The translations under genes were made by a program, and so were the position numbers. Shown one piece after another: positions 24,871-37,000 of a DNA stretch of 64,000 nucleotides; the stretch's first letter is position 1, and the number at the start of each line of letters is the position of its first letter. The stretch spans positions 310,001 through 374,000 of the forward strand of contig NW_026089625.1 in the NCBI RefSeq assembly GCF_024586455.1. The letters run 5' to 3'. This stretch comes from Bactrocera neohumeralis. Its lineage: Eukaryota > Arthropoda > Insecta > Diptera > Tephritidae. The notes under the pieces were generated by a model. That model was not told the DNA's origin and did not search any database. It worked only from the letters and a program-made list of their open reading frames with translations.

Positions 24871-25589
24871 ATAAAAAATTAAAAGTATTCATAAAAAAGT
24901 CACAGATCATCTTGAAATACAAAAACGGAAAACAGTTAACACAGCCGTCTTCTTACCGAAGTTAGTCTCTTACACAGCTTTTTCAAACAATTTGAAATAC
25001 TTTTACTATCAAAGATGTCTCCTTTCCTCCATGACAGTAATATTATATATGCAATTACATCGCACCCATTCGGGTTTCAACAAAGCAAAGCTCTGTAGAC
25101 AAAGTAAATAGAATAACAGACGAAATCATAAATTTATTCGAGCATAGAGGGTACTGTTCTTTCCAACGAAAAGGTGTACCCAACGACCTTTTATATACAT
25201 ATGTAAACTTAAAATAATATTCCTGTTTAAACAAAGTTTACTGTTAAAGTAGCTAAGAGCTGGTGCATATCAAAGCAGTGTACAAGAAATGAAATCCCCA
25301 CAAAATGTAATGCATTTATGCCAATGATTTTTCCAGTCCTCGAAACAATCTTCATAACCACTTTTTGGGATGGCCTTTAGCTCTTTCACCGAATTTTGTT
25401 TTATTTCTTTGATTGATTGAAAACGAATTCTATGGAACGGCAATTTCAGTTTGCTTTTATGTCAAATTTCTAACCCAAGTCTTATCGGCAGTTCTAATGC
25501 TCTCCTTAAATATATGGTATCCGAACTCGCATGATCGAACATGTCCAAAGGGACCTGTGAGTATAGTAACTCTTTAAAAAAAAATCAGT

Positions 25590-25800
25590 TTTATCGGGAA
25601 GAATCGAGCAGGAACGCGATGTCGAGTTCTCTTGCCGTCTCTCTAACACTTTCCTGACGATTTTCAAGCATCATCTTCACTTTTTTAATAGGCATGTCTT
25701 CAACGATCTCTCGACCGTCTTTGAAGACTTTCTACCACTCGTGGGCTTGTGTTTTTGATAAAACTGAATAACTGTAAACCTTATCCAACAATCACAACCA
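25590..25800 (-). pseudogene. Mariner N-terminal remnant
   Basis: The minus strand gives HEW-stop-KVFKDGREIVEDMP, then KVKMMLENRQESVRETAREL and DIA, the DNA-binding region of an irritans/mellifera-type mariner. The linker normally between these blocks is deleted, and a Trp-Tyr position has become a stop. No ends were found. Confidence 0.6.
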
Positions 25801-26352
25801 TTCCGCCCACAAAATTTGGTTAGAAGTACAAAATTTGAGTCAAATTCTTTGTTCGATATTTTTATCCCTTATAAAAATCGCAACGCACCAACTTAGCAAA
25901 ATACATTTTTTGAAATATCATTTACACGAAGAATATAATTATAATATTCCAGAAGATTACTATCTTATTGACATCCACTTTTGCGGAGGACACAGCCTTA
26001 TTTTGCCATAATAAATGTCCTGTCAGAGCGTCAAGGGCACTAGCGGAGCATTTTAGTTTTCTCGAGTGATGGCTAGACAACTGGTGAATAAATGTTAGTA
26101 AACAAAAGTGTAAGCATATGTATTACATTTTCACTAAGACCAAAAATGAGTCCACCGTTTATAATAAAATCTTAGTACCACATGCAAATTATGTAATTTA
26201 GCTCGCTTGAAAAGAAGAGATCTACCAGCCTTCTAAAGAGCAACGTGTTAGCAAACAAATAATAAAAACCGTAAAACATTTTTTTTTAGAAAAGGAGTTA
26301 GATATGGCGTTCTATGTGTTGAATATACACTGACTCTAATATATTTTGAATT

Positions 26353-26460
26353 GGGTAGTCGAAAAAGTATTTTCGTATTTCTGATCAAACTTCAACTTAT
26401 TGTTTTTTAATTTATACTAATAAGTAAACAAATATGTACCATTTTGGTCGACCACTTCAA
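26353..26460 (-). mobile_element. Mariner 3' end fragment (GTAGTCG family)
   Basis: The segment starts GGGTAGTCGAAAAAGT and continues CTGATCAAACTTCAACTTAT, the reverse of the mariner 3' end at 8940-9048. It stops after the GGTCGACCACTT block, so only the last 105 bp of the element remain. Confidence 0.8.
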
Positions 26461-28400
26461 AATTATAATATCTTAAGCCCCTCTCACGAAAGTGTTGATC
26501 TATTCCCGCAGGAGGCTAATACTTACTTTGTTAGTTTTCGGAAATTTTACTGAAAATGCCTCAAATTAATAACAACCTGTAACATTCCTTGTAACTGTGC
26601 TTAATTTGTTTACATTTATGCAATACGTGTGGACCGAAATACAAATAACAAAGTAAGAGAAAGTTTTCCTCACCCAAAAGCCAAACAAAGAAAGCGCCAT
26701 GCCACACCCACCGACAGCTGTGCGCACAAAGGCAGCTGGCTTGAGTAAGAATCTGGATAGAATGAAGAATTTAGAAAGTATTGCTGTTGAAATTTCAGCG
26801 TAATTTGATGCCAATTAAAAATTCTCTGTTGCATGCCGCTGACCAGACAAGCAGAAAACCAATAAAAACACAAGGATGTAGTTGTTATTGTTGCTGTTGC
26901 TGTTGCTGTCAAAATGAAATGTTTCTCTGCATGTGCCAGTAAGACCGACAAAATTGGCCAAAGAATCGGCAAATAACGAAAGCACAACAGCAAAGATGAA
27001 TTGGAAAATGCAAAAACAAAAGCACTCCAATAACAAGTATATTGGCCACAACTCAAAACAGGATACAACACATAGAAACCAGCGAAACAAATTTGCAAAT
27101 ATCAACAACCAAACTGACCAACAGAGCAAATCCTGTCATGAACATACATACGCAGGTATATACATATGTATATACCAAAATGTATGTATTATATGTAGCT
27201 GGACTCCCCAGGAGTGTAGGCAGAGCGGCTTGGGAACCGAGCATTTGTTTCGTTTCCATTCGGAATGAAATTGCTGTTTTGTTTTGGTTTTCATTGTTCT
27301 GCAAATGCCGATGGGAGAAATGGACGCAGAAAAGAACAATTAGTAAATGATTTGTTGTACAACAAATCTGAAAATCTTAAATTGAAAAAGCCATAAACAT
27401 TTTTGTTACATAATTATCAGTCCACACAAAGAAATAGCAATACTCACAGGTGCGTATGTGTGCACACACGAGTGCGGACATCCAAGTACAACAATTGCAA
27501 CAATTTGAACTGCCATCAGCGATTTTTGGTATGCGTAAACGAACTTTTAAATACTCATGCAAATACTATCTCAGCCAGTGCATACGCCTAAAAGACTTTA
27601 CTACATACAAATGATAAATAAATACACAACGCTTTGTTTTGTACGTTTTCAATGTCCTAGTCGAATATAACCCCTTTAATTGCATTTCGAGAAATTTTCA
27701 ATTTTGTATTGTTTTTTTTCTAGTTTTGAATGACCTCCCAACTAGCAGACAAAAGGAGTTAGTTTGTGTGAGAACTTCTCTAACTTCCCTAATGAAAAGG
27801 TAGGAGAGCTAAGTACGGATTGAAACAAACATTTTCTACTGTTGCAACTTACAAAAATCAAAACCGAGTACAATTCTTTCCGAGTTTCAATAATCGATCT
27901 GACCGGTTTCGTCCATTTTCATACTGTCGGAGTGGATAGCAAAATTTGTTATGCGAATATATGTTTAATTCGGCTTAAGTGGTTTGGTGATTATCGGCCA
28001 ATATTTGGGCTATCACAATTAAAATTACAGAACATGTTTTGCTCATTGCAGTGTATCTTTGTGCATAAAATAGATCTAATTAGGCGCAAACCTGACCTAG
28101 CCCCCATATATATGAAAGTATAATAATATCAGGATTTTCGAACATCCCGCTGACTTTTTTCTTTTTTTTTTGGATTCATTTTAAAATCCGTTAGCTTCAG
28201 ATGTCGACATGAAAATATGCAACGACTTGTTTCGCTTAACTCATTGTTTTTGTTAAAATTGTGGGACTTTTTATTTGAAAAGCGTTTTCGGTCAGTCAAA
28301 ATCTTTGTTGTGTGGGAAAGAAGTGTTTGAGAAATTAAAATAATCTGAAAATGTTTGTGAAAATTTAAAATTGTGGAGATTCATTTATTTAATTAAAATT
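26461..28400. other. No gene seen
   Basis: Overlapping Phe/Cys-rich minus frames at 26566-27129 are opposite Asn/Thr-rich plus frames, which is characteristic of AAC/GTT-rich DNA rather than coding sequence. The stretch 27840-28130 has one open plus frame without recognisable homology. Confidence 0.45.
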
Positions 28401-29290
28401 TTTGTTTTTAATATTAATGTTATGTCATTTGGTAATGTGGAAAAATGAGAATTGCACGCCCGAGAAGCTCGTCCTGATAAAAATATTGATTTATGAGGCA
28501 AAAACTTATGTCGAAGTCCAATATTATTGGTACGTAACGGTATTAGGTACCAACCGAGTAATAAAAAACGTGGAACGAAGCCAGCAATGTCAGTAAGAGA
28601 AGTCATTCCATTGTCAGATACTGAACGCAGTTTCCATTTGCGGCTGCTACCGAGATAAAAGATGCCTTTAATGCATCTGCAAGTATTGAAACTGTACGCT
28701 GACGTTTGAGCATGTTGAAAAAAAACTTCGATTCGCTAAAGAACATTTAAATTGGTCTTCGACAAAATGGCAGAACATTCTATGGGCGGAGGAACCAAAG
28801 ATTATTAAGTATGGCGGAAAGGGATAAGGCGCCAATATGTAAGACCTGCACCCAATACCGAGTACCAGCCATAATATACAACAAAAAGAGTAAAACATGG
28901 AGGTGCGAGTATCATGGTTTGGGCATGCTTTTCTTGGCAATGCTTGCCGTTGAAGAAATGCCGCTTGTTTGGACGAGGACAACAGGAGGAGGACAAAAAT
29001 CCCAAACACACAAGTAAAGTTTCTAAAAGATGGTTTGAGGAAAGGAAAATCGTGGTAATGGAATGGTCGCCACTGTCCACAGACACCAACCCTATTGAAA
29101 ATTGGTGAACTGATGTCAAGGAGACAGTAGCTCGATATAAGCCGACATCAACCACGCAACTATGGGAGGCTGTGAAGAACCCGTCGGAGTCTCTTCCCAT
29201 CGGAAGATGTTAAAAACTTGTTGACTCAAAGCCACAACCCTGTGCTGCAATACAAAGAAATAAAGGTTACGTAACTAAATACTAATTTCC
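28401..29290 (+). mobile_element. Tc1-type transposon, broken transposase
   Basis: Plus-strand blocks in order are: NCTPEKLVLIKILIYEAKTY (HTH); FAKEHLNW-like and WQNILWAEEPKI (first catalytic site); HGGASIMVWACFSW-like sequence; NPKHTSKVSKRWFEERKIVV (second site); TNPIENW (third site); then TTQLWEAVKNPSES. This is the order of a Tc1 transposase of about 340 residues, but with a deletion before the second site and many frame shifts. The first catalytic Asp position reads Glu (codon 28789-28791). No clear TIR was identified. It ends with CTACTAAGT-like sequence near 29380, or earlier. Confidence 0.8.
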
Positions 29291-30633
29291 TAAAAAGACA
29301 ATATCTAATTTGAAAAAAAATCAAAAAAGTATTTAATACCTTTTTGTCGAAATTTTGTGCTCAATTAGTTACGCTACTAAGTTGTTGACTGCCGGAATTC
29401 CTCATACATTTTTTCGATGTATTTATAACTCATTGAAATTAGTTAAGCAATGATTTTTTTTTTTTTGTGATTTGTTTTACTTACTGTTAGAGCTTTTGTG
29501 GTTTAAAATATTTCTTTTATAAAGGCGATATCGTATACTTTATTAACAGTTTCTCATTTACGGTTTCACACTATTAAGAATTTGACCGCGGTTATATATC
29601 TCGAAAGAAATAAGTTTTTTTGTAAAAGATAAAAATAAAAATCCCAAAAACTTGGTATTTTTCTTATAAATTTTAAGGTTATGAAAAAAGTTTATATACA
29701 AGAGATAAGAAGATAGATTTTTTCATTACCTACAACATTGGCATAAAACTTTTTTCCGTAGGGCTCGTAATTTTGCCGGAATCGATCTTTACCGTTTATA
29801 ACCATGAAAACTCTATCGCGCCTATCTCCTTTCTTTTTCCGACCACATATCGTCGGTAAAGTATTTTTCCTTTAATATTTATTATTTTATCTTTCATTTC
29901 TGATGGTTTTCATCTTATTATAATATTTCAAAACCTATATACACTGATCTACCTATAATATTATATTACCGACTAAAGCTTATTTTAAAGACTGTAAGTG
30001 AAACGAAAACATTGTTTATTTTATCAATTTGTTTAAATATTACATTACTTTCACTTATAACAACTATTGCTTAGAAATAATTAAATATCTTAATTGGAAT
30101 TATTTGAAGTAAAAAAAAAGTAATATTTCAGGGAAAAAATAAAAAAAAAAAAAAAGAAAAGATAAAATGGAGGATGCATAAAATTTAAAGGGTGTGGGGT
30201 CTTATTAAAGAAAATCACTTTAAAGAAATAATAAGACAACATTGTTGAGAACCATAAACCAACAAGATAAAAAAAATTGTAAGTATCAACGCATTATCGA
30301 AAAAACAGTTCATCTAATTGAGAAGAAATGGCGGTAATACTACAAATAAAAAGAAAAAATACGACAAAAAACTATATGAAAATAAATCTTAGATACAAGT
30401 GAAGAATAAAAACATAAAAAATAAAAAGTAAAGTTCTACTTACAGTACAATTCTTAGCTAAGCGTTTGTTTCACTATTCTTAATGATCTCCCTTAACGTC
30501 CGCTTAATTTCAATTTCAGTTTTTGGGTATGGCTATGCATGGTATTACTTGACAAATATGTATGTATGTATGTATGCTGATGTATGATGATGACAATGAA
30601 CTGCTCACTTTAAACACGTTTTTTATATCTTTG
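29291..30633. other. AT-rich intergenic DNA downstream of Beat
   Basis: Very AT-rich, with poly-A/T runs (29460, 30140) and a (TATG)5 tract at 30557-30576. No gene or transposon protein was seen. Confidence 0.5.
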
Positions 30634-30639
30634 TTTATT
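30634..30639 (-). terminator. Candidate polyadenylation signal AATAAA for the Beat transcript
   Basis: An AATAAA hexamer on the minus strand lies about 125 nt downstream of the Beat stop codon in AT-rich sequence. It is only a position-based inference, because such hexamers are common in this composition. Confidence 0.3.
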
Positions 30640-30764
30640 TAGCTTATCATAATCTGTTCTTATATTATTTATAATCCTTTATACTGTTTCATTTTTTTAA
30701 ATATTTTTTATCGATTCTTATGTGTATTTGTAACCAATGATTTTCATGATTTTACTGTAACTTA

Positions 30765-31066
30765 TCACCGCATTTCAAACGGCACACGTCGGGCAGTCGG
30801 TTCACACTCTTTGACACACTTCGCTTTTAAATTAATTACTGCATAACACTTCTGGAATTGCTGTAAAATAATTCGTTTTTCGGTGGCGATTTCGTTACTT
30901 TTTCTCTGAATCTGCAAGTGAGTTCCTTCTGCTACTTGAGCAATTGCTTCTATTGTGGGCTTGAAAAGACTATTGATTGCGGCCATGATCAGAAAGGTAA
31001 CGGCCACTTTGAGAAGCTCTGACTCTAATGGCACCTTCGTTCTTCTCGTTACTGCTGGTGCGTGAT
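30765..31066 (-). CDS. beat: Beat last exon: C-terminal tail and stop
   Basis: A ctttttag acceptor joins this exon in the correct phase (two bases) to the upstream exon, 6.6 kb away. It encodes HAPAVTRRTK, then a hydrophobic stretch (VAVTFLIMAAINSLF), which could be a short membrane segment or a GPI-signal-like tail. About 65 further residues with three cysteines follow, ending in TGA at 30765-30767. One hundred codons without a stop in AT-rich DNA and the exact phase match support it. The hydrophilic sequence after the hydrophobic stretch is unexpected for a GPI anchor, so the final part is less certain. Confidence 0.72.
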
Positions 31067-34000
31067 CTAAAAAGAGAGAGCATTAAATAAATGTAAATTT
31101 TTAATATTTTGTATTATAAAATTTATAGCAATTATTTGAAAAGTTTGCTAAATATTGATTAGTCGAAAAAGTCTTTTCGTATTTTTTTCGAAGATTTAAA
31201 GATTCATTTAAAGGAAAAAGGCTAAAAATGGTAGACCGAAATGGTACATACTTCTTTAATTATTTATTAGTAAATATAAACAGGACCTGGCTACGCTTGG
31301 AATATCCAATTGGCGCCACGTAGAGAAAAGAAGAAACGACTGGCGCGCTGTTGTTAACTCGGCTATTATCGCGTAAGCGGTGTCTACGCCAATTAAAAAG
31401 AAGAAGAAATATAAACAAAAATAAGTTGAAGTTTGATTAGAAATACGAAAAAACTTTTTCGACTACCCTATACTTTTTTCTTAAATCGCAGTTAGCTGCA
31501 CCAGATTTTGATTATACATTATAATCAGTGAGGTGGATTTTAAGTGGTTCAATAGCTATAAGAACTTTGATCGGTCAGTTTGTATGGCAACTATATGCTA
31601 TAGTCTGAACTATATCATAGGATATTGCTTCGTTGGCTTAAGCCTTAGTCCGTGCCAAGTTTCTTGAAGTTATCTCGTCCTAAAAGCACTCGATTCCGAT
31701 GGTTCAGTCTGTAAGATAGCTATATACAGCCATAATGAGCAGATATCGGCGGTTCCGACAAATGAGCAGTTCCACTTCTGCGATTCTTTGCTAAAACGAA
31801 ATGAAATCGAACCATTTCTGAAGCGAGTGGTAACAGAAGACGAAAAGTGTATCAAATCGGACAATACGTGAAAATGATCATGGTACAAGCGTGGTAAAGC
31901 TCAACAAAGGGTCGTGAAGTCAGGATGGACGCTTCGAAAGATTATGCCGAGTGCTTGGTGAGATTGGAAAGGAACCATCCACTATGAGCTGCTCCAGAAT
32001 AGTTTAACGATTGATTCTACATTTTACTGTCAACAATTGAAGTAAGCAATTGGAAAAAACGGCCAGCACTGATCAACCGACCCGGACAACACTAGACCAC
32101 ACATATCTTTTGTTGACTCCTTAAAAACTGGGAGAGCTTGGCTGGAAAGTTTTGATGCACCCACCATATAGTCCTGACCTTGCACAATTGGACTACCATT
32201 AGTTTCGGTAAATGCAGAACTCTCTTAGTAGAGTAAAGTTGGCTTCAAGAGAAGCCTGTGATAATTACTTGTCGCAATTTTTCGCTGAGAAACAAGAAAA
32301 GTTTTAAATTATGGAATAATGTCTCTAGCAGAAAAATTGTAAAAAGTGGTCGACCAAAACAGTACATATTTGCTTCATTTAAGTTCATTATAAAAATAAA
32401 AAAATAAGTTGAAGTGTGAAAGTAGAAATACGAAAAGATCAATATATTATAAAATCTCCGACATTTCAAACATCGTGAAAAACTTAATATACCCTGTGCA
32501 GGATATAAAATTTTCGAATAAGTTCTCTACAGCTCTACACCCTGTACGGAGACCAAAACAAAAATTGACAATGCGAGTTGATTAAATCATGCGCTGAAAA
32601 TCGGAACATTGAAGAATTTGAGTTTTCATTTTGCATATTCGCCATTGCTTGTCATTCCAATCCCCATCATTTCCAATTTCCTGCTATGCATCGAGTTCGA
32701 GTTCTATAGCTTGTAGGTGTTAATAATATAACTGGAAGTGCTTGTACATTCGCATCAATAACTCAAGCTTTCGGTTAGTTGCGACTGGTAATACGATTAT
32801 GCCGCCATATGTATATCATATACATATGTACTTGTACATAACATAGTTGCCGCACTTGTGTAAGTGTGTGTATATGGCGTCATGTACCAAGAGGCGAAAT
32901 GACTCCCCTTGGTGGTATTAATCTTTGAATTAATTGCGAAAGCTCAGCGTTAATCATTTAATGCTGAACTAACTTAACCATTCGCAACGATATAAATGTA
33001 CGTAACATATATACATATATGTGATATACATATACATACGTATATATGTACATACATACATACTTTTAACGGTATTACTTCTACAATTGTACATGTGTAC
33101 GAGTATGCACTTCTTAATTACAAAGATTGGTGGTTTCCATGACTTATGTATGTAAGTCGGGAATTCGATTTCTGCAGCAGAAGCTAATACTCTTTACATA
33201 TTAGCGTATGGTACACATAGCGGTTTTAATACACTGCCGGATATGCGACTTAATTTCTTATCGGAAATCGGAAATTTCGAAATTTCGGCAATAATTAGTT
33301 TTAAATTCAACCTCAAACATTATGGAAAATTTACCGATAATTTTGTTTGAATTTAACCAATTAGCTTGAATGTATGTTTATGTGATTAAAGTTTTAGAAT
33401 TTAACGTCAAAATTAAAATATTTCTTTAATTCTCATTAACTTGCGAAAATTTGCTCAGTGTAAGGCACACACTTGTTTCACGTTTTCACTTATTTCCTCC
33501 GCTTCGTTCTTCGGTTTGATCTTCATCTCCGTCTGTATACACCATTTGGCGACCGCCATTCATTTGTGCTTTAGCAAATTTTTCACTAACTTTGATTTAA
33601 TGCTTGGCACTTAATCAATGTAATGGTGTTCGCATTCTGAATATCTCCTTTAATTCGCAAAACAGAAAACGGTAAGTATTGTACCATATATACGTACATA
33701 TGTATACATATACATATATATGTTGAAGCCATGGTTCTATTCATATTCCTGAGCGTTGCGTGTCAGTTAAAAAACAATCAGGCAAAAGATTTTATGGGAT
33801 TTGCTTCTTTCCTCTTCGTGAATGGCATGATGCCGGCGGGATGAGCGGCTTTAATCTAGCAGATACTATGCAAATAGTACGTATGTATATATGTATATGC
33901 AAGCGAGTGAGCTTATAAATATATGTGTACATAAGAGCAAATTCGTATTTTTATTGCATTTGGGTATAGTAATAGCTTTGAAGATTGATAGCCAGAGTGT

Positions 34001-37000
34001 ACTCTAGCCAATATCACTAGGTGTGTACGCCCTGCAGGAAATTGCACTGCTTGGAGACTTTAGGGGACAAACCTACTGTGCAAAAAATAAATATTTTTTC
34101 ACATTTCGATATTTTATTATTTTTAGTACTAAAATTTTAAATTTATATATGAAATATAGCGCTCAGTTCAATCAGTTCATATGTAAACGCGTTTTTCTCA
34201 AAATCAAATTAATTTAATTCAGATAAAAGCTCCAATTTTCAAATGCCAAAAATTACGAAAATTTTGGAAAAATTTAATTTTTTAAATACCGTCATTTCGT
34301 CAGTTTTTGATTATTATTTTTTTGACCATAAGGCATTTTACGGACAACATCTTTTAGCAGTCTTTTTTTAGGTTTCATCCACGGAGAAGGCCGGAATCTC
34401 TTTATCTTGCAGCCGTTGTCCACTCTTTGGTCTGGTATTGAAGGAGCTTTTCGCTAAAGCAACATTTTTCAAGCGAACGTCATGGCCAACCCAGCGCAAT
34501 CTTTAGATTTCTATACTTTTAACTATTTCCATGTCGCCGTGGAGTTCATAAAATTCGTGGTTCAATTTTCTGCGATATTCATCGCTCACAACAAAGTCGA
34601 ACGGGAATCACTCTATTTGAAACCTCGCCCAATTTCGAACGACTCGGTAAGGTCTTTCCCGATTTTGACGGAGCTGATGGTTGTGCTCAACGTCATTTTG
34701 CATAACCGTATGAATTTCGCCGGCATACCAAACTTAGAAATGGCATCACTGGCTGTCTACAGCGGCTTTGAAACGGACAAAAAGGTAATGGGTGTCTACT
34801 TGTCTGTCAAGGATCAGGACTTGATGTAATTTAAAAATCTGGTCTATGGTGAATTTACTACACCTAAAGGCGCACTGATAGGTCTAATCAGTTTATTTAC
34901 AATAGAATTAAGTCTTTCATACAGCACTGACGATAAAACCTCATCAGCAATGTTAAGAAGGCTGATCCCGCGATAATTAGCGTAGACAATGGGATCTCCC
35001 TTCGTTTGGATAGAACAGAAAACACTCATATTCCAATCATTGGGCATGTATTCATCCGATCAAATCATGCTAAGCAGCTAAAACTTGCGCTTTCCAGCTC
35101 CTGGACGCCGGCTTTAATCAGTTCAGCCGCCAATCTATCGGCCTCTGTGGCATTGCTCTTAAGCCGCCGCAAAGCTGTTTTGTACCGTCTTGAACAATAT
35201 TGTCACGTTCTGTAGTAAAAGTTGAAGAACACTTCTATTTCACGTTTAAATAGCAACAACTTGCCAAATTGTCCCACTTTAGCAGAAGAATTTCGGTAAG
35301 TTCCGCAGGTTTCAGGTTTTTCCTATAGGGACTACGGGACTACATAAAGTTATTAAAACAAGTATATGTATGAATGTGAAATCGCCATTCAAACGTTTCA
35401 TATTTGCTCACTCCTCACACTTTCAACGGCTGCCGCACCGATAACATTCCTCATCAGCAGTCATTTGTTTCTTTTGTACTGATTTTCGCCGCTGCTAAAG
35501 CTCGACTGCCTTTTGTCTATTAAACATCATTTTACGTATCATTATGTTGTTTGTATACATGGACTCCAACTTCCTTCTCCGCAGCAACAGCAACTGCCAC
35601 ACAGACCAGCTAATAATACATAGTTGCTGCATGGCCATTCGTGGCATTCGAATGTTTGCGCATTTGCGTTCATTTAGACAATATTATGCTTGACTAACGT
35701 TGGGTTATTAATCAAGATGATTTTTAATGTCTCATATCCTCTACCGGCAATAACAACAACAACAACAACAACAAGTGCAGCTGTAACGAAAGCTTGTCCA
35801 CAGCACAATACGAGCATTAGAAACAAAAGCAGCATTTGCTTTCGCTCATCGGCCAACACATCCTGCCATTTTTCTTCCTTCTATTTCTCCGTTGTACAAC
35901 TAAGTACCCTTATTTCCCTTATTACTCCAATATATATTTTATACAAATTTACTACCACAACATTTTGCCCGCAGCACCTCTCAGCACTCTTTCGAATTTA
36001 GCCAGTCTCCACTTGTATCCTTTCGACTCATTAGTCTTGTTTACGCATAGTTTTATGCATTTTCGCAATGAATGATTTTCAAAATGTATATACATAAATT
36101 GGCAGATGCCAACGGTTGTTTTGTTTGCACACTAGCAGAAAGATAGTCAGTTGTGTACTTGTAATGGGTTTGTCGATGGCAAAATCGCGTTAATATTCGA
36201 TCAAAATATGCTGGAAAATTTTTATGACAAAGGAAATTGCTTTGTACTTTGAATTATTGTAGCCATTTAAATAGGTCCGGAAATTTCTGTATTTGGAGAA
36301 ACCTGACAACGCTTTTTGCTAGACAACTCCCCATCGTAGGTATAAATGGTCATTAATAGAGATGAACGTGAGTACATATATAAATTCATAGCTGTAAAAC
36401 TGTTCGTAAATATATTTTATTGTTATTTTATATACATCACATCTTTAACATTGGCATCGCTGCGATGATTGCCGTCAGATTCTGGAAAGTCGAACACATT
36501 AAGGAGCCCAGAGTGGGACATTTTAAAATCCTTCGCACTTAGATTTAATCGCTGATAACTTGAACCACTGCTCCGCGGAGCTTATACCTCTGAGAGGTAT
36601 ATGAATGGGGCGAAATCGTTGGAGACATAATGAGCTTTTCACGAATGGATCGAAGCTCAAGGGGAAGGTTCGAGGGGGAGTATTCTATCGAGAGACAAAA
36701 GTTGATTGTGCTAAGTTGCAGCTATTGATGTTGTTTCGGTGGCACCAGGCCTTTTTGGAGGGACGCGAAGAGGTCGCTAATGAAGACCGTGCTGAGAGAC
36801 CTGCGACCTGCAAAACCAAAGTGAAAACGATGCTTATTGTCTTTTTTAACATCAAAGGCATCATCCACCATGAATTTGTCTCTCCTGGACAAACCGTCAA
36901 CGCCAAGTTTTACGTCGAAGTCCTAAAGAGACTCAAATGAAGGGTCAATCGGGTCCGACAAGGCATCGCAGCCGATTAGAAGTTGCATCACGACAACGCC

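Noticed and set aside
26566..27129. Overlapping Phe/Cys-rich minus frames that look like membrane proteins
   Set aside because: They overlap each other in different frames and lie opposite Asn/Thr-rich frames in AAC-rich DNA; no start, splice or family support.
34482..34829. 115-codon plus-strand ORF
   Set aside because: It is the antisense shadow of an RTE reverse-transcriptase fragment on the minus strand.
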